Positions 31,628 through 38,922 of a DNA stretch of 40,464 nt are shown piece by piece (position 1 is the first letter of the stretch; every line of letters starts with the position of its first letter). The stretch covers positions 1 through 40,464 of the forward strand of contig CBDVCK010000002.1 of the NCBI GenBank assembly GCA_965372465.1. The letters run 5' to 3'. Source of the stretch: GCA-020348445 sp965372465. Lineage in GTDB: Archaea; Thermoplasmatota; Thermoplasmata; GCA-020350865. The translations under genes and the position numbers were made by a program. The notes beneath the pieces are model-generated. The model had not been told where the DNA came from. It worked only from the letters and a program-made list of their open reading frames with translations, and ran no database searches.

Positions 31628-31840
31628 TTATTCGATAACCAACAGGACTGCTCCAGTGTTGACGAAATCCCCCTGATTGACCTTGACCTCTTTTACTGTG
31701 CCCCCAAGGTTTGCCTGTATGGGAATGTGCATCTTCATGGATTCGAGAATGATTACATCCTGCCCTGCCGAAATACTGTCGTTTACAGATACCAAAACCT
31801 CTGCAATCGTCCCTGCCATACTGGCCTGAATCTCTCCCAT
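31628..31840 (-). CDS. Biotin carboxyl carrier protein, minimal (70 residues)
   Basis: A single biotinyl/lipoyl attachment domain with nothing added. The biotinylation motif ESMKM lies at residues 33-37 (K36), flanked by the symmetric GTIAEVLVSVNDSISAGQ and GTVKEVKVNQGDFVNTGA halves. It would carry CO2 on biotin to the carboxyltransferase encoded two genes downstream. The frame is open to 31897, but GAGAGG stands 6 bases before the ATG at 31840, and the domain begins there. First gene of the operon; it lacks the Pro/Ala-rich N-terminal tether of gamma-type decarboxylase carriers. Confidence 0.93.
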   Translation of the reverse strand: MGEIQASMAGTIAEVLVSVNDSISAGQDVIILESMKMHIPIQANLGGTVKEVKVNQGDFVNTGAVLLVIE

Positions 31841-31910
31841 GTAAATCCTCTCTTTTTGATTATCGTTGCGCTGTGTCATGATGCTTTCATGCAACATCTG
31901 GATTTGTCCG

Positions 31911-31920
31911 TATTATATGT
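31911..31920 (-). promoter_or_regulatory. TATA box for the biotin carrier operon
   Basis: The minus strand reads ACATATAATA. The transcript would start near 31889, with a leader of about 49 nt before the ATG at 31840. Confidence 0.5.
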
Positions 31921-32011
31921 TGCATCTCCCCCATAAGCCAGGTAAAACCACAATGAATACCGCAAATATATATCTTTCTATTTTTCTAAATTGTATAATA
32001 TAACCAAAAAC

Positions 32012-32020
32012 ATATTAAAA
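32012..32020 (+). promoter_or_regulatory. TATA box for a leaderless ABC exporter operon
   Basis: ATATTAAAA is centred 26 bases before the A of the ATG at 32042. No ribosome-binding site precedes that ATG, so a leaderless transcript is likely. Another A/T element lies about 17 bases further upstream. Confidence 0.5.
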
Positions 32021-32041
32021 GCCAACATATATGACAAAAAC

Positions 32042-32791
32042 ATGAATGCACCACCTGCGAATTCCTCCCAACAGATCGAGATTCAGGCTCACGAGCTTAG
32101 CAAGACCTTTGAAAAATTCCAGGCACTAAAGCAGGTCTCATTCTTTGTTAAAAAAGGTGAGATCTTCGGCCTTCTGGGACCCAACGGTGCCGGAAAGACA
32201 ACATGCATGAAGATATTCGGAGGTATTCTCCTTCCTTCCGCTGGGAAGGCTACAATCAGCGGTGTGGATGTGGTTGAAAATCCTATCTTATCCAAATCAA
32301 AAATCGGATTTTTGCCTGAGTTCCCTGCACTTTTCGAGCATGTCTCGGGCAGGGAATTTCTGACCTTGATGGGGAAATTACGAGGAATGGAGAAGAGCAT
32401 CATTGATAGACGTGTGGATTACTTCAACAAGATACTTAATTTGGAGGAGCAGATGGACTATCTGATAGGAACCTATTCCAAAGGTATGCGGCAGAAAATC
32501 GCCTTCACAAGCACTATTATCCACGAACCTGATATCCTGATTCTGGACGAGCCCACCTCAGGTCTTGACCCAAGGTTTGCAAAAATTCTCAAAGATATGA
32601 TCAAGGAATTCGTAAAGCAGGATAAAACGATCCTCATGTCAACTCACATCATACCTGTTGCTGAGAGTCTCTGCAATAGAATCGGTATTATAAACAATGG
32701 AAAGCTCACCGATATCGGGACAATTAATGAGCTGAAGGAAAAGGCAAAAGCCGATGATCTGGAGAACGCTTTTATCAACCTCGTGGGATGA
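32042..32791 (+). CDS. ABC transporter ATP-binding protein (ABC-2 type exporter)
   Basis: A 249-residue ATPase with Walker A GPNGAGKT at 46-53, signature YSKGMRQK near 145-152, Walker B ILILDEPTSGLD at 165-176 and a switch His in MSTHIIPVAE. It resembles the CcmA/NatA group that powers ABC-2 exporters. The frame is open further upstream from a TTG at 31991, but the ATG at 32042 fits the promoter and the family. Its stop overlaps the permease start by 4 bases. Confidence 0.92.
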   Translation: MNAPPANSSQQIEIQAHELSKTFEKFQALKQVSFFVKKGEIFGLLGPNGAGKTTCMKIFGGILLPSAGKATISGVDVVENPILSKSKIGFLPEFPALFEHVSGREFLTLMGKLRGMEKSIIDRRVDYFNKILNLEEQMDYLIGTYSKGMRQKIAFTSTIIHEPDILILDEPTSGLDPRFAKILKDMIKEFVKQDKTILMSTHIIPVAESLCNRIGIINNGKLTDIGTINELKEKAKADDLENAFINLVG

Positions 32792-34326
32792 ATTACATGG
32801 GATGGTATGAAATCTACGCCAAAGACTCTATAAGCACATACAGAGTCATGAGAAAGCGCGTATCAAAGCATCCTTTTATGACGCTTTGGTTCATTTTATT
32901 GATGCTGGCCTTTGCATGGATGGTTCTGAGCATGTACGAATTCTCCATGCTCCAGGGGGAGGAGGGGATCTTCACCGATATCGAGCCAAACACAGTACTT
33001 CTCATAATTTTCTTTATCTTTCTTGCCAAATCCGTTGCTGATACCACAAGGAGGGTGGCGCAGAACAAGTCACTGGTTTTCTTTCTTTCCCAGCCAATAA
33101 AACACAGAAGTGTGCTCTTCGGTAAATTCTTCTCGGAGATGGTGTTCAACCTTTTGATACTTGAAACCATAATGGGGGTGATGACCCTCGTTATCGTGGT
33201 CTTTGACATAAACATAGCAGGGGACATATGGTATATTTGTTATGCATTCATATTCTGTATTTTGGGGACAAGCCTGGGATTTTCCTTTTCCATCTTCAAC
33301 ACACTGAGGCCTTTTAGACGGAGGTTCGTTGTCATGGCTTCCGAAATCCCGTTTTTTTTATTGGTTTACAGTATCACTACAAATTATTATGACGCCTTGA
33401 TCGGTTGGCCCTTTGCATTGGTATTGTTATTACTGGCTGTGTCCTCCTTACTTCTGCTTTTTGTGTGCCAGAAAATCTTTCTGGATGCCTGGACCTTCGG
33501 CATAAGCGCTAATGAAGGAGCAAAGAAATCTGTGTATGATATATTTGCTAGGGCCCCCTTGGTTCCCAAAAGATTTATGGATGAAAGATTGAGGGCCCTT
33601 GTAAGAAGGGAGCTTGCCGAAAAGGTGAGATCAGGAGCGATCTGGGGCACGGTAATCACGGTTATTGCCATTACCTATGGAACAATGTATGCCATGGATA
33701 CCCTGGCTGATGTTGATCTTCTTCAGATGAGCGTGGGAAAGTATGTCTATCCTTTGCTTGTTGGAATGGGCATCTTTGCGGTGTCCACACTTGAGCCTGG
33801 CATATCCTCTTTAAGCAGTATCGGAAAGGAGGGAAAGAACCTATGGATTCTAAAGACGGTGCCTTTTAAGGGATCTATCGTGGCAAAGTCCAAGGCTCTG
33901 TCCAATATTGCCATTTCACCAATGATAGTTTTCGGAACAGCACTGTTTTCGGCCTATTACATGTCATATCATACGAAGATTGAGCTCGTGAACTACAATT
34001 TCCTTGAAATCGTGTTCTTCTCGGCACTGGGAGCCCAGACAATGATCTTTTTATTTGTGGGGCTTGGCACCTGGTTCGGTGTAAAATATCCCAATTTTGA
34101 CGAGTCCAACAAGGGAAATCCCGACATCATGACAATGTACATATTTGCAATGGGCTGTCTTTTTCTGGGAGTGTTGTATCTTTCTGCACCTTTTTATCTG
34201 ATGATCAAGAATTACAATGTTCTTGGTATGCTGATGATGATATTTTCCCTGGCCATGGCGGCACTGTTTCTCTACTTTGCATTGGAGGAAGGTGGAAAGG
34301 AGCTTGAGAAACTGGAATACGGTTGA
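32788..34326 (+). CDS. ABC-2 type permease protein
   Basis: A 512-residue membrane protein with about 12 hydrophobic helices in two halves, separated by a charged central region (about 235-290: KKSVYDIFARAPLVPKRF, LRALVRRELAEKVRSG). The second half contains GKNLWILKTVPFKGSIVAKS, a segment common in large ABC-2 permeases. It forms an exporter with the ATPase encoded just upstream. The substrate is unknown; no peptide-precursor or resistance gene lies next to it to suggest one. Confidence 0.85.
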   Translation: MNYMGWYEIYAKDSISTYRVMRKRVSKHPFMTLWFILLMLAFAWMVLSMYEFSMLQGEEGIFTDIEPNTVLLIIFFIFLAKSVADTTRRVAQNKSLVFFLSQPIKHRSVLFGKFFSEMVFNLLILETIMGVMTLVIVVFDINIAGDIWYICYAFIFCILGTSLGFSFSIFNTLRPFRRRFVVMASEIPFFLLVYSITTNYYDALIGWPFALVLLLLAVSSLLLLFVCQKIFLDAWTFGISANEGAKKSVYDIFARAPLVPKRFMDERLRALVRRELAEKVRSGAIWGTVITVIAITYGTMYAMDTLADVDLLQMSVGKYVYPLLVGMGIFAVSTLEPGISSLSSIGKEGKNLWILKTVPFKGSIVAKSKALSNIAISPMIVFGTALFSAYYMSYHTKIELVNYNFLEIVFFSALGAQTMIFLFVGLGTWFGVKYPNFDESNKGNPDIMTMYIFAMGCLFLGVLYLSAPFYLMIKNYNVLGMLMMIFSLAMAALFLYFALEEGGKELEKLEYG

Positions 34327-34350
34327 GGGAAATAATCCCCCGGGGTAAGG

Positions 34351-34357
34351 CTTAAAT
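34351..34357 (+). promoter_or_regulatory. TATA-like box for the ammonia-lyase gene
   Basis: CTTAAAT, with a predicted start near 34380 and a leader of about 37 nt that ends in GGGGGAGATGAT directly before the ATG. Confidence 0.4.
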
Positions 34358-34416
34358 CCGCAGGAACCATTATAGCGAAATAGTTTGGAACGACTTGTAA
34401 CTTTGGGGGAGATGAT

Positions 34417-35940
34417 ATGAGCCTTGTTATAGATGGTCACAGTCTCACTATCGAAGACGTTGTAGATGTTGCACGGAACAGAAAAAGGGTCGAGATTCAT
34501 GCCGAGGCAAAAGAGAGAATCGTAGAATGCCGCGAGCTTCTGGAAAAGAAGATTGCGGAAAAGGAGACATTGTACGGTGTGAACACAGGCATCGGGGAGC
34601 TATCTGAAGTTGTGCTCACCCCAGAGCAGGTGAAAGATTACCAGAAATACCTGATCTACAGCCATGCCGCAGGTTACGGAGAGCCAATTCCGGAGGAGGA
34701 GGTCAGGGCGGCAATTCTTTCCAGGCTCAATTGCCACTGCTGGGGCCATTCAGGGTTAAGAATGGTGATTGTGGATACCCTTGTAGCAATGCTGAACAAA
34801 GGCGTGACACCTGTCATGTGCAGGAAAGGCTCTGTTGGTGCTTGTGGAGATCTCTCGCCAATGGCGCAGATGGCATTGGTTCCCATGGGTGAAGGCGAGG
34901 CCTTTTATGAAGGAAAGAGGATGAAGGGAAAGGAGGCTATGGATTCGGCAGGTATTCCCATTATTGTTTACGAAGCCAGGGACGGCTTGTCAACAATAAA
35001 TGGCTCCAATGTGATTGCGGGTATGGGTGCCCTTTTGGTATATGATGCCGAGCGCTGGTTGAGAAACTCGGAAATCTCGGCAGCCATGACCCTGGAAGTT
35101 CTGAACGCCAACATGATGGCTTATGATGAAAGGCTGCATAAGGTAAGAGGATTTCCCGGTGCAATGGAATGCTCTGAGAACATAAGACTATTTACCGAGG
35201 GAAGCAAACTTTTAGCTCAAGAGGGCAAGAAAGTTCAGGATGCATACAGCCTGCGAAGCACTCCCCAGGTCGTGGGTGCTGCAAAGGACGCCTTCAAATG
35301 GGCAAGATACATGATAGAGACCGAGATTAACGGTGCCGCTGATAACCCCACTTTCTTTCCAAAAGAGAATCTCGTTCTTACTGGAGCCAATTTTCAAGGC
35401 ACGCCCATAGCCTTTGCACTGGAGCTTGTTGGTATTGCGGTAACCACTATTGCAGCATTATCCGAACGAAGGCTCAACAGGTTAATGAACCCTCATCTTT
35501 CAATGGGCCTTCCTGCATTCCTGACAAAAGGCGCGGGAATGTTCTCGGGTCTTATGCTTACCCAGTACACAGCCGGGTCTTTAATTTGCGAAAACAGGAT
35601 ACTTTCCCATCCTGCGGCAACTGGCTCAATTCCTGCAGCAGCAGACCAGGAGGATTTCGTGAGCATGGGCATGACAACAGCCATAAAAACAAAACAGATC
35701 ATCGACAATGCCCAGGCAGTTTTGGCAATCGAACTTATGGCAGGTGCACAGGCAGTGGACTTCAGGGCTCCGATAAAACCGGGCAAGGGAATACAAGCGG
35801 CCTATGATGTGATTCGAAAGCATGTAAAGAAATTGGAGGAGGACAGACCGCTTTTCAATGATATCAATAATCTCACTGCAGTTGTGAAGAAAGGCGAGGT
35901 GTTGGAGGCTGTGGAAAAAGCCATAGGCGATTTGAAGTGA
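34417..35940 (+). CDS. hutH: Histidine ammonia-lyase, with Ala-Cys-Gly in place of Ala-Ser-Gly
   Basis: A 507-residue aromatic amino acid lyase that removes ammonia from L-histidine to give urocanate. Family landmarks are YGVNTGIG (the catalytic Tyr loop), SHAAGYG (the His of histidine-type lyases), DAYSLRSTPQV (the active-site Arg) and ADQEDFVSMG (the Glu of HAL). The MIO-forming tripeptide at residues 142-144 reads Ala-Cys-Gly (codons GCT TGT GGA in GSVGACGDLSP) and falls at the same positions as Ala-Ser-Gly in the Pseudomonas enzyme. Cys in place of this Ser has been reported to keep activity in HAL. No other hut gene is adjacent. Confidence 0.9.
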   Translation: MSLVIDGHSLTIEDVVDVARNRKRVEIHAEAKERIVECRELLEKKIAEKETLYGVNTGIGELSEVVLTPEQVKDYQKYLIYSHAAGYGEPIPEEEVRAAILSRLNCHCWGHSGLRMVIVDTLVAMLNKGVTPVMCRKGSVGACGDLSPMAQMALVPMGEGEAFYEGKRMKGKEAMDSAGIPIIVYEARDGLSTINGSNVIAGMGALLVYDAERWLRNSEISAAMTLEVLNANMMAYDERLHKVRGFPGAMECSENIRLFTEGSKLLAQEGKKVQDAYSLRSTPQVVGAAKDAFKWARYMIETEINGAADNPTFFPKENLVLTGANFQGTPIAFALELVGIAVTTIAALSERRLNRLMNPHLSMGLPAFLTKGAGMFSGLMLTQYTAGSLICENRILSHPAATGSIPAAADQEDFVSMGMTTAIKTKQIIDNAQAVLAIELMAGAQAVDFRAPIKPGKGIQAAYDVIRKHVKKLEEDRPLFNDINNLTAVVKKGEVLEAVEKAIGDLK

Positions 35941-36036
35941 TGGGGAAGGTTATGAAAATGGATTTGGAAAAATGCTTCTGCAGTGAAAAAACAATTTCCA
36001 TGAGATTCTAAACGTAATTAAGGAGATGCTCCATTA

Positions 36037-37335
36037 ATGATCCCCGCTGCAAAAGATGAGATGCGCACAGGCATTGAGGTTTTTTTTACCAATACCCGAG
36101 GACTTGGAGGCAAGCTCAGAAGGTCAGCCGAGGATTTTGTTGTACGCGAGATCTCACAACCTCCACCTTCAGATGAAAATGGAGAATATACGATAGTAAA
36201 GATAACAGTAAAAAACTGGGAGACCAACAGGCTCATCAGACAGATCTCAAGGAGGTTGGGTATCAGCAGAAAGCGAATCGGATTCGGCGGAACAAAGGAT
36301 AGAAGAGCAATAACCTCACAGCTGTTTTCAATTAAGGCACCCCTTGAAGATGTTAAGAATATTAATCTAAAGGATGTGGAAATTGCAGAGGCCTACACCT
36401 CCGGCAAAGGACTGTTTTTAGGTGACCTTAAAGGAAACTCATTCGATATCGTAATCAGGGATATGCAGTGCCCTGAATCGGAGATTGCGCATCTTGCTTC
36501 CGAAACACAAAAGGAATTGCATTCGCTCTATGGTTTTCCAAATTTCTTTGGTCACCAGAGGTTCGGTGCATTAAGACCTATAACGCATATTGTGGGAAAA
36601 AAACTAATTAAGGGTGATTTCAAAGGAGCTGTTTTTGCATATCTTGGAAATCCGGTACAGATCGAAGGCCCGGATGCCTTTGAGGCAAGGAAGGCGGTTG
36701 AGGAAAGCGAGGATTACGCCCAAGCTCTTTCAATGTTTCCTGTACATCTGAGTTTCGAAAGGGCAATGTTAAATCATCTGGTGAAGAATGAGGAAGACTT
36801 CATAGGAGCCATCACCACACTTCCAAGGAACCTTACCATGATGTTCGTTCATGCGTACCAATCGTATCTGTTCAACAGGATATTGAGCAAACGGATCGAA
36901 AGCAAATTATCTCCGGCTGAACCTGAAATCGGGGATATCGTGCTTCCCCTGGATTCCAATGGCCTACCTGATCATAAAAAAGGAATCGATGTCAACGAGG
37001 ATAACATTGAAAAGGTAGAAAAAAAGATCGCTCAACAGAAAGCGTATCTATCAGGTCTGATTCCGGGGGCCGAAGAGAGCCTTGCATCCGGTAAGCAGGG
37101 AGAGATAGAAAGAAAGATTGTGGAGGAAGAAAAAGTATCACCCGTGGATTTTATTATACCTGAAATAAGAGAGATTTCCTCAAAGGGCAGAAGAAGGGCT
37201 TTGGTCACACCTATGAAGAATTTTGGATATGAGGTGGAAAAAGAAGGAATCAGAATGAGATTTGAGCTTCCCAAGGGCTGCTATGCAACTTCTCTACTAA
37301 GAGAATTCATGAAAGCCGAGATGCTCAATTACTAA
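36037..37335 (+). CDS. truD: tRNA pseudouridine synthase D (TruD)
   Basis: A 432-residue TruD-family enzyme that isomerises uridine in tRNA (position 13 in bacteria; archaeal and eukaryotic members have further targets). The catalytic Asp is D88 in GFGGTKDRRAITSQ. SGKGLFLGDLKGNSFDIVIR, NFFGHQRFGALRP and HAYQSYLFNRILSKR are typical, and the large inserted domain between these makes it longer than the bacterial protein, as usual in archaea. AAGGAGA lies 11 bases upstream of the ATG. It follows the ammonia-lyase gene by 96 bases on the same strand. Confidence 0.95.
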   Translation: MIPAAKDEMRTGIEVFFTNTRGLGGKLRRSAEDFVVREISQPPPSDENGEYTIVKITVKNWETNRLIRQISRRLGISRKRIGFGGTKDRRAITSQLFSIKAPLEDVKNINLKDVEIAEAYTSGKGLFLGDLKGNSFDIVIRDMQCPESEIAHLASETQKELHSLYGFPNFFGHQRFGALRPITHIVGKKLIKGDFKGAVFAYLGNPVQIEGPDAFEARKAVEESEDYAQALSMFPVHLSFERAMLNHLVKNEEDFIGAITTLPRNLTMMFVHAYQSYLFNRILSKRIESKLSPAEPEIGDIVLPLDSNGLPDHKKGIDVNEDNIEKVEKKIAQQKAYLSGLIPGAEESLASGKQGEIERKIVEEEKVSPVDFIIPEIREISSKGRRRALVTPMKNFGYEVEKEGIRMRFELPKGCYATSLLREFMKAEMLNY

Positions 37336-37358
37336 ACCTTAATAAAAATTAAAGAATT

Positions 37359-37697
37359 TCAATCCGTTTTCAAGAACTTCCGAAGCCTTATGATATCCTC
37401 AAAGGAACCCTTCAACTTGATCTTTCTCAGGGCAAAGGCCTTCATGGGACTCAGTTCACCGGTCATGAGAGCGGTCAGGGTTTCAGTGTCTGCTGTTACT
37501 GTCAATCGCGGTTCATCAACCTTTCCTTTTGTAAGATCGCCGACATCTCCTTTGTTGATTGCAATGTGAAAGCTCTCGCCATCGGTTACATCCAGTAAGA
37601 AGACGCCTTCAAATCCCTTTAAATCTTCTCTCATCTTCTCGTCTTCTTCCATTTTTTTCTTGGCCTTGTCCAACCATTCATTTAACACTTCTTCCAC
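37359..37697 (-). CDS. SCP-2 sterol-transfer-like domain protein
   Basis: A 112-residue single SCP2 domain: FEGVFLLDVTDGESFHIAI, PRLTVTADTETLTALMTGEL and SPMKAFALRKIKLKGSFE are the strand-helix-strand parts of the family. Such domains bind lipids or acyl-CoA in a hydrophobic tunnel; here an isoprenoid or fatty-acyl ligand is possible but unproven. The start is a GTG, chosen because AGGAGG stands 7 bases before it. That ribosome-binding site overlaps the stop codon of the RNase HII gene, so the two are translated from one mRNA. Confidence 0.85.
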   Translation of the reverse strand: MEEVLNEWLDKAKKKMEEDEKMREDLKGFEGVFLLDVTDGESFHIAINKGDVGDLTKGKVDEPRLTVTADTETLTALMTGELSPMKAFALRKIKLKGSFEDIIRLRKFLKTD

Positions 37698-37708
37698 ATT
37701 AAATCCTC

Positions 37709-38350
37709 CTAGTAGTCCTCAATCTTCTTGGTTTTAACTCGATTTAAAATCCGCTGGGCTGTCTTCCATGAGCGGCGCGTATGCGGAGGTAGTTCTCCAT
37801 GCTCATGAGTCCATTTCTTTAAAAAGGTTATGGTAATCTTATCGGAGGGGTATCCGCTTCCCAAATCGCAGCCGAGCTCGGATTTGATTTTATCCACTTC
37901 AAAATCCCGCGTTGTCTTGGCAATAATTGAGGCCGCAGATACTATGGGATAGGTCTCATCTGCACCATGCTTGGAGATGATCTCAAGCTCGAAATCGAGC
38001 TCTCTTTTTATATCCTCTCCAAAGCGCTCTTCATTTACATCGGCACTGTCCACATATGCGATTCCTGGTCTTAGTTTATCAATGATACTTGCAAATACTT
38101 TTGTCTCTATCTGGTTCATGGTCATGCGCTCTCTCATTGCGTCGATATCGTCTGCAGGCACAATAATGACCTCTGTCTTGGCTATTTTGTAAAGCTCCTT
38201 GGCCAGTATCTCTCTTCTTTTTGGTGTGCACTTTTTCGAGTCTTTGACATTCAATCCGTCAAGCTCGGATTCGTTTTCAAGTGCAAGGCCTGCAACCACC
38301 ATGGGTCCCATTACAGGACCGCGGCCTGCCTCGTCCACACCGCAAATCAT
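37709..38350 (-). CDS. rnhB: Ribonuclease HII
   Basis: A 213-residue RNase H-fold nuclease that removes RNA from RNA-DNA hybrids and single ribonucleotides from DNA. It starts MICGVDEAGRGPVMGPMV, with the first metal ligands D6 and E7. YVDSADVNEERF and SAASIIAKTTRD carry the other conserved residues. The frame is open for 37 codons upstream of this ATG, but those residues (rich in Cys and Trp) are unlike the family, so the ATG at 38350 is preferred. It heads a two-gene operon with the SCP2-domain protein. Confidence 0.95.
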   Translation of the reverse strand: MICGVDEAGRGPVMGPMVVAGLALENESELDGLNVKDSKKCTPKRREILAKELYKIAKTEVIIVPADDIDAMRERMTMNQIETKVFASIIDKLRPGIAYVDSADVNEERFGEDIKRELDFELEIISKHGADETYPIVSAASIIAKTTRDFEVDKIKSELGCDLGSGYPSDKITITFLKKWTHEHGELPPHTRRSWKTAQRILNRVKTKKIEDY

Positions 38351-38459
38351 GTGAATGGATAATAAGGTAAGGGTAAATAGGGGTTTTGATTTGCTTACCT
38401 CGGTTGAATTGCAGCAATAATACCAGTAACATATTATTGCCTCCCCCAAACCACACCAC

Positions 38460-38486
38460 ATGATTTGTATGATTTACATGATTTGA
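38460..38486. repeat. Three tandem 9-base repeats upstream of the AbrB-type gene
   Basis: ATGATTTGT, ATGATTTAC and ATGATTTGA follow each other without gaps (seven constant bases per unit), then ATGA begins a partial fourth. They end about 10 bases upstream of the TATA box of the AbrB-type gene, a good place for regulator binding, possibly by that protein itself. Confidence 0.5.
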
Positions 38487-38495
38487 ATGAAAAAG

Positions 38496-38504
38496 CATAT
38501 ATAT
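38496..38504 (+). promoter_or_regulatory. TATA box for the AbrB-type gene
   Basis: CATATATAT, with a predicted start near 38526. The leader would be about 10 nt, beginning at the GGTGAT ribosome-binding site (38527-38532). Confidence 0.5.
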
Positions 38505-38536
38505 CTGATACGCCTTTTCTTCCCTTGGTGATCATG

Positions 38537-38800
38537 ATGTTTCAGAAACCCGAGTTCCATGGAAGTACCACAGTTGGTGAAAGAGGGCAAATAGTTTTGC
38601 CTGCCGAGATGAGAAAGAAACACGGCATAAAACCCGGAGACAAGCTCCTTGTAATATCCAATCCCCTCCCACATGGCGCTTGGGCAATCATGCTCATTGA
38701 AAGCAGTGTTCTGAACCAGGTGTTTACAGATATGACTGAGAGTATCGGAAAGATTATAGAAGCGCAAAAAAAGGAAGAGAAAGACGACGCACAAGAGTAA
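38537..38800 (+). CDS. AbrB/MazE-type DNA-binding regulator
   Basis: About 87 residues. The swapped-hairpin AbrB domain is near residues 8-45: STTVGERGQIVLPAEMRKKH, then GIKPGDKLLVI. The charged C-terminal helix (SIGKIIEAQKKEEKDD) could mediate oligomers. GGTGAT lies 4 bases before the ATG at 38537; an adjacent ATG at 38534 would add one residue, and an ATG at 38465 is upstream of the TATA box. No MazF- or VapC-like toxin follows, so it is probably a transcription factor rather than an antitoxin. The RND transporter gene downstream is a plausible target. Confidence 0.85.
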   Translation: MFQKPEFHGSTTVGERGQIVLPAEMRKKHGIKPGDKLLVISNPLPHGAWAIMLIESSVLNQVFTDMTESIGKIIEAQKKEEKDDAQE

Positions 38801-38827
38801 TTCGGTAAACATTCTGAGGTGGTTTTT

Positions 38828-38917
38828 ATGACAAGGCTTATCTATCGGGGTGATTGTTTGAATACGATAATCCTCTTATGTAAATCATCTATAATTGCAA
38901 AAGACAGGAGGCGTTGA
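38828..38917 (+). CDS. Possible 29-residue peptide between regulator and transporter
   Basis: A 30-codon frame (MTRLIYRGDCLNTI to AKDRRR) with GAGGTGG 5 bases upstream, lying wholly between the AbrB-type gene and the RND gene. Its last codons contain the AGGAGG ribosome-binding site of the RND gene. It is basic, with a short hydrophobic centre. The arrangement could suit a leader peptide, but a frame this short can occur by chance. Confidence 0.25.
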   Translation: MTRLIYRGDCLNTIILLCKSSIIAKDRRR

Positions 38918-38922
38918 TTTAC

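Noticed and set aside
35952..36011. 19-residue frame between the ammonia-lyase and TruD genes
   Set aside because: A GGGGAAGG lies upstream, but the frame is very short, without a distinctive pattern, and the gap is only 96 bases.
37709..38461. Longer RNase HII frame with 37 extra N-terminal residues
   Set aside because: The extra segment resembles nothing in the family and lies across the likely promoter; the ATG at 38350 starts exactly at the conserved domain.
38460..38486. CRISPR-like repeat array
   Set aside because: The units are only 9 bases and directly adjacent, with no spacers.
38537..38800. MazE-like antitoxin of a toxin-antitoxin pair
   Set aside because: The AbrB fold is shared, but no PemK/MazF or PIN-domain gene follows; the next full gene is an RND transporter.
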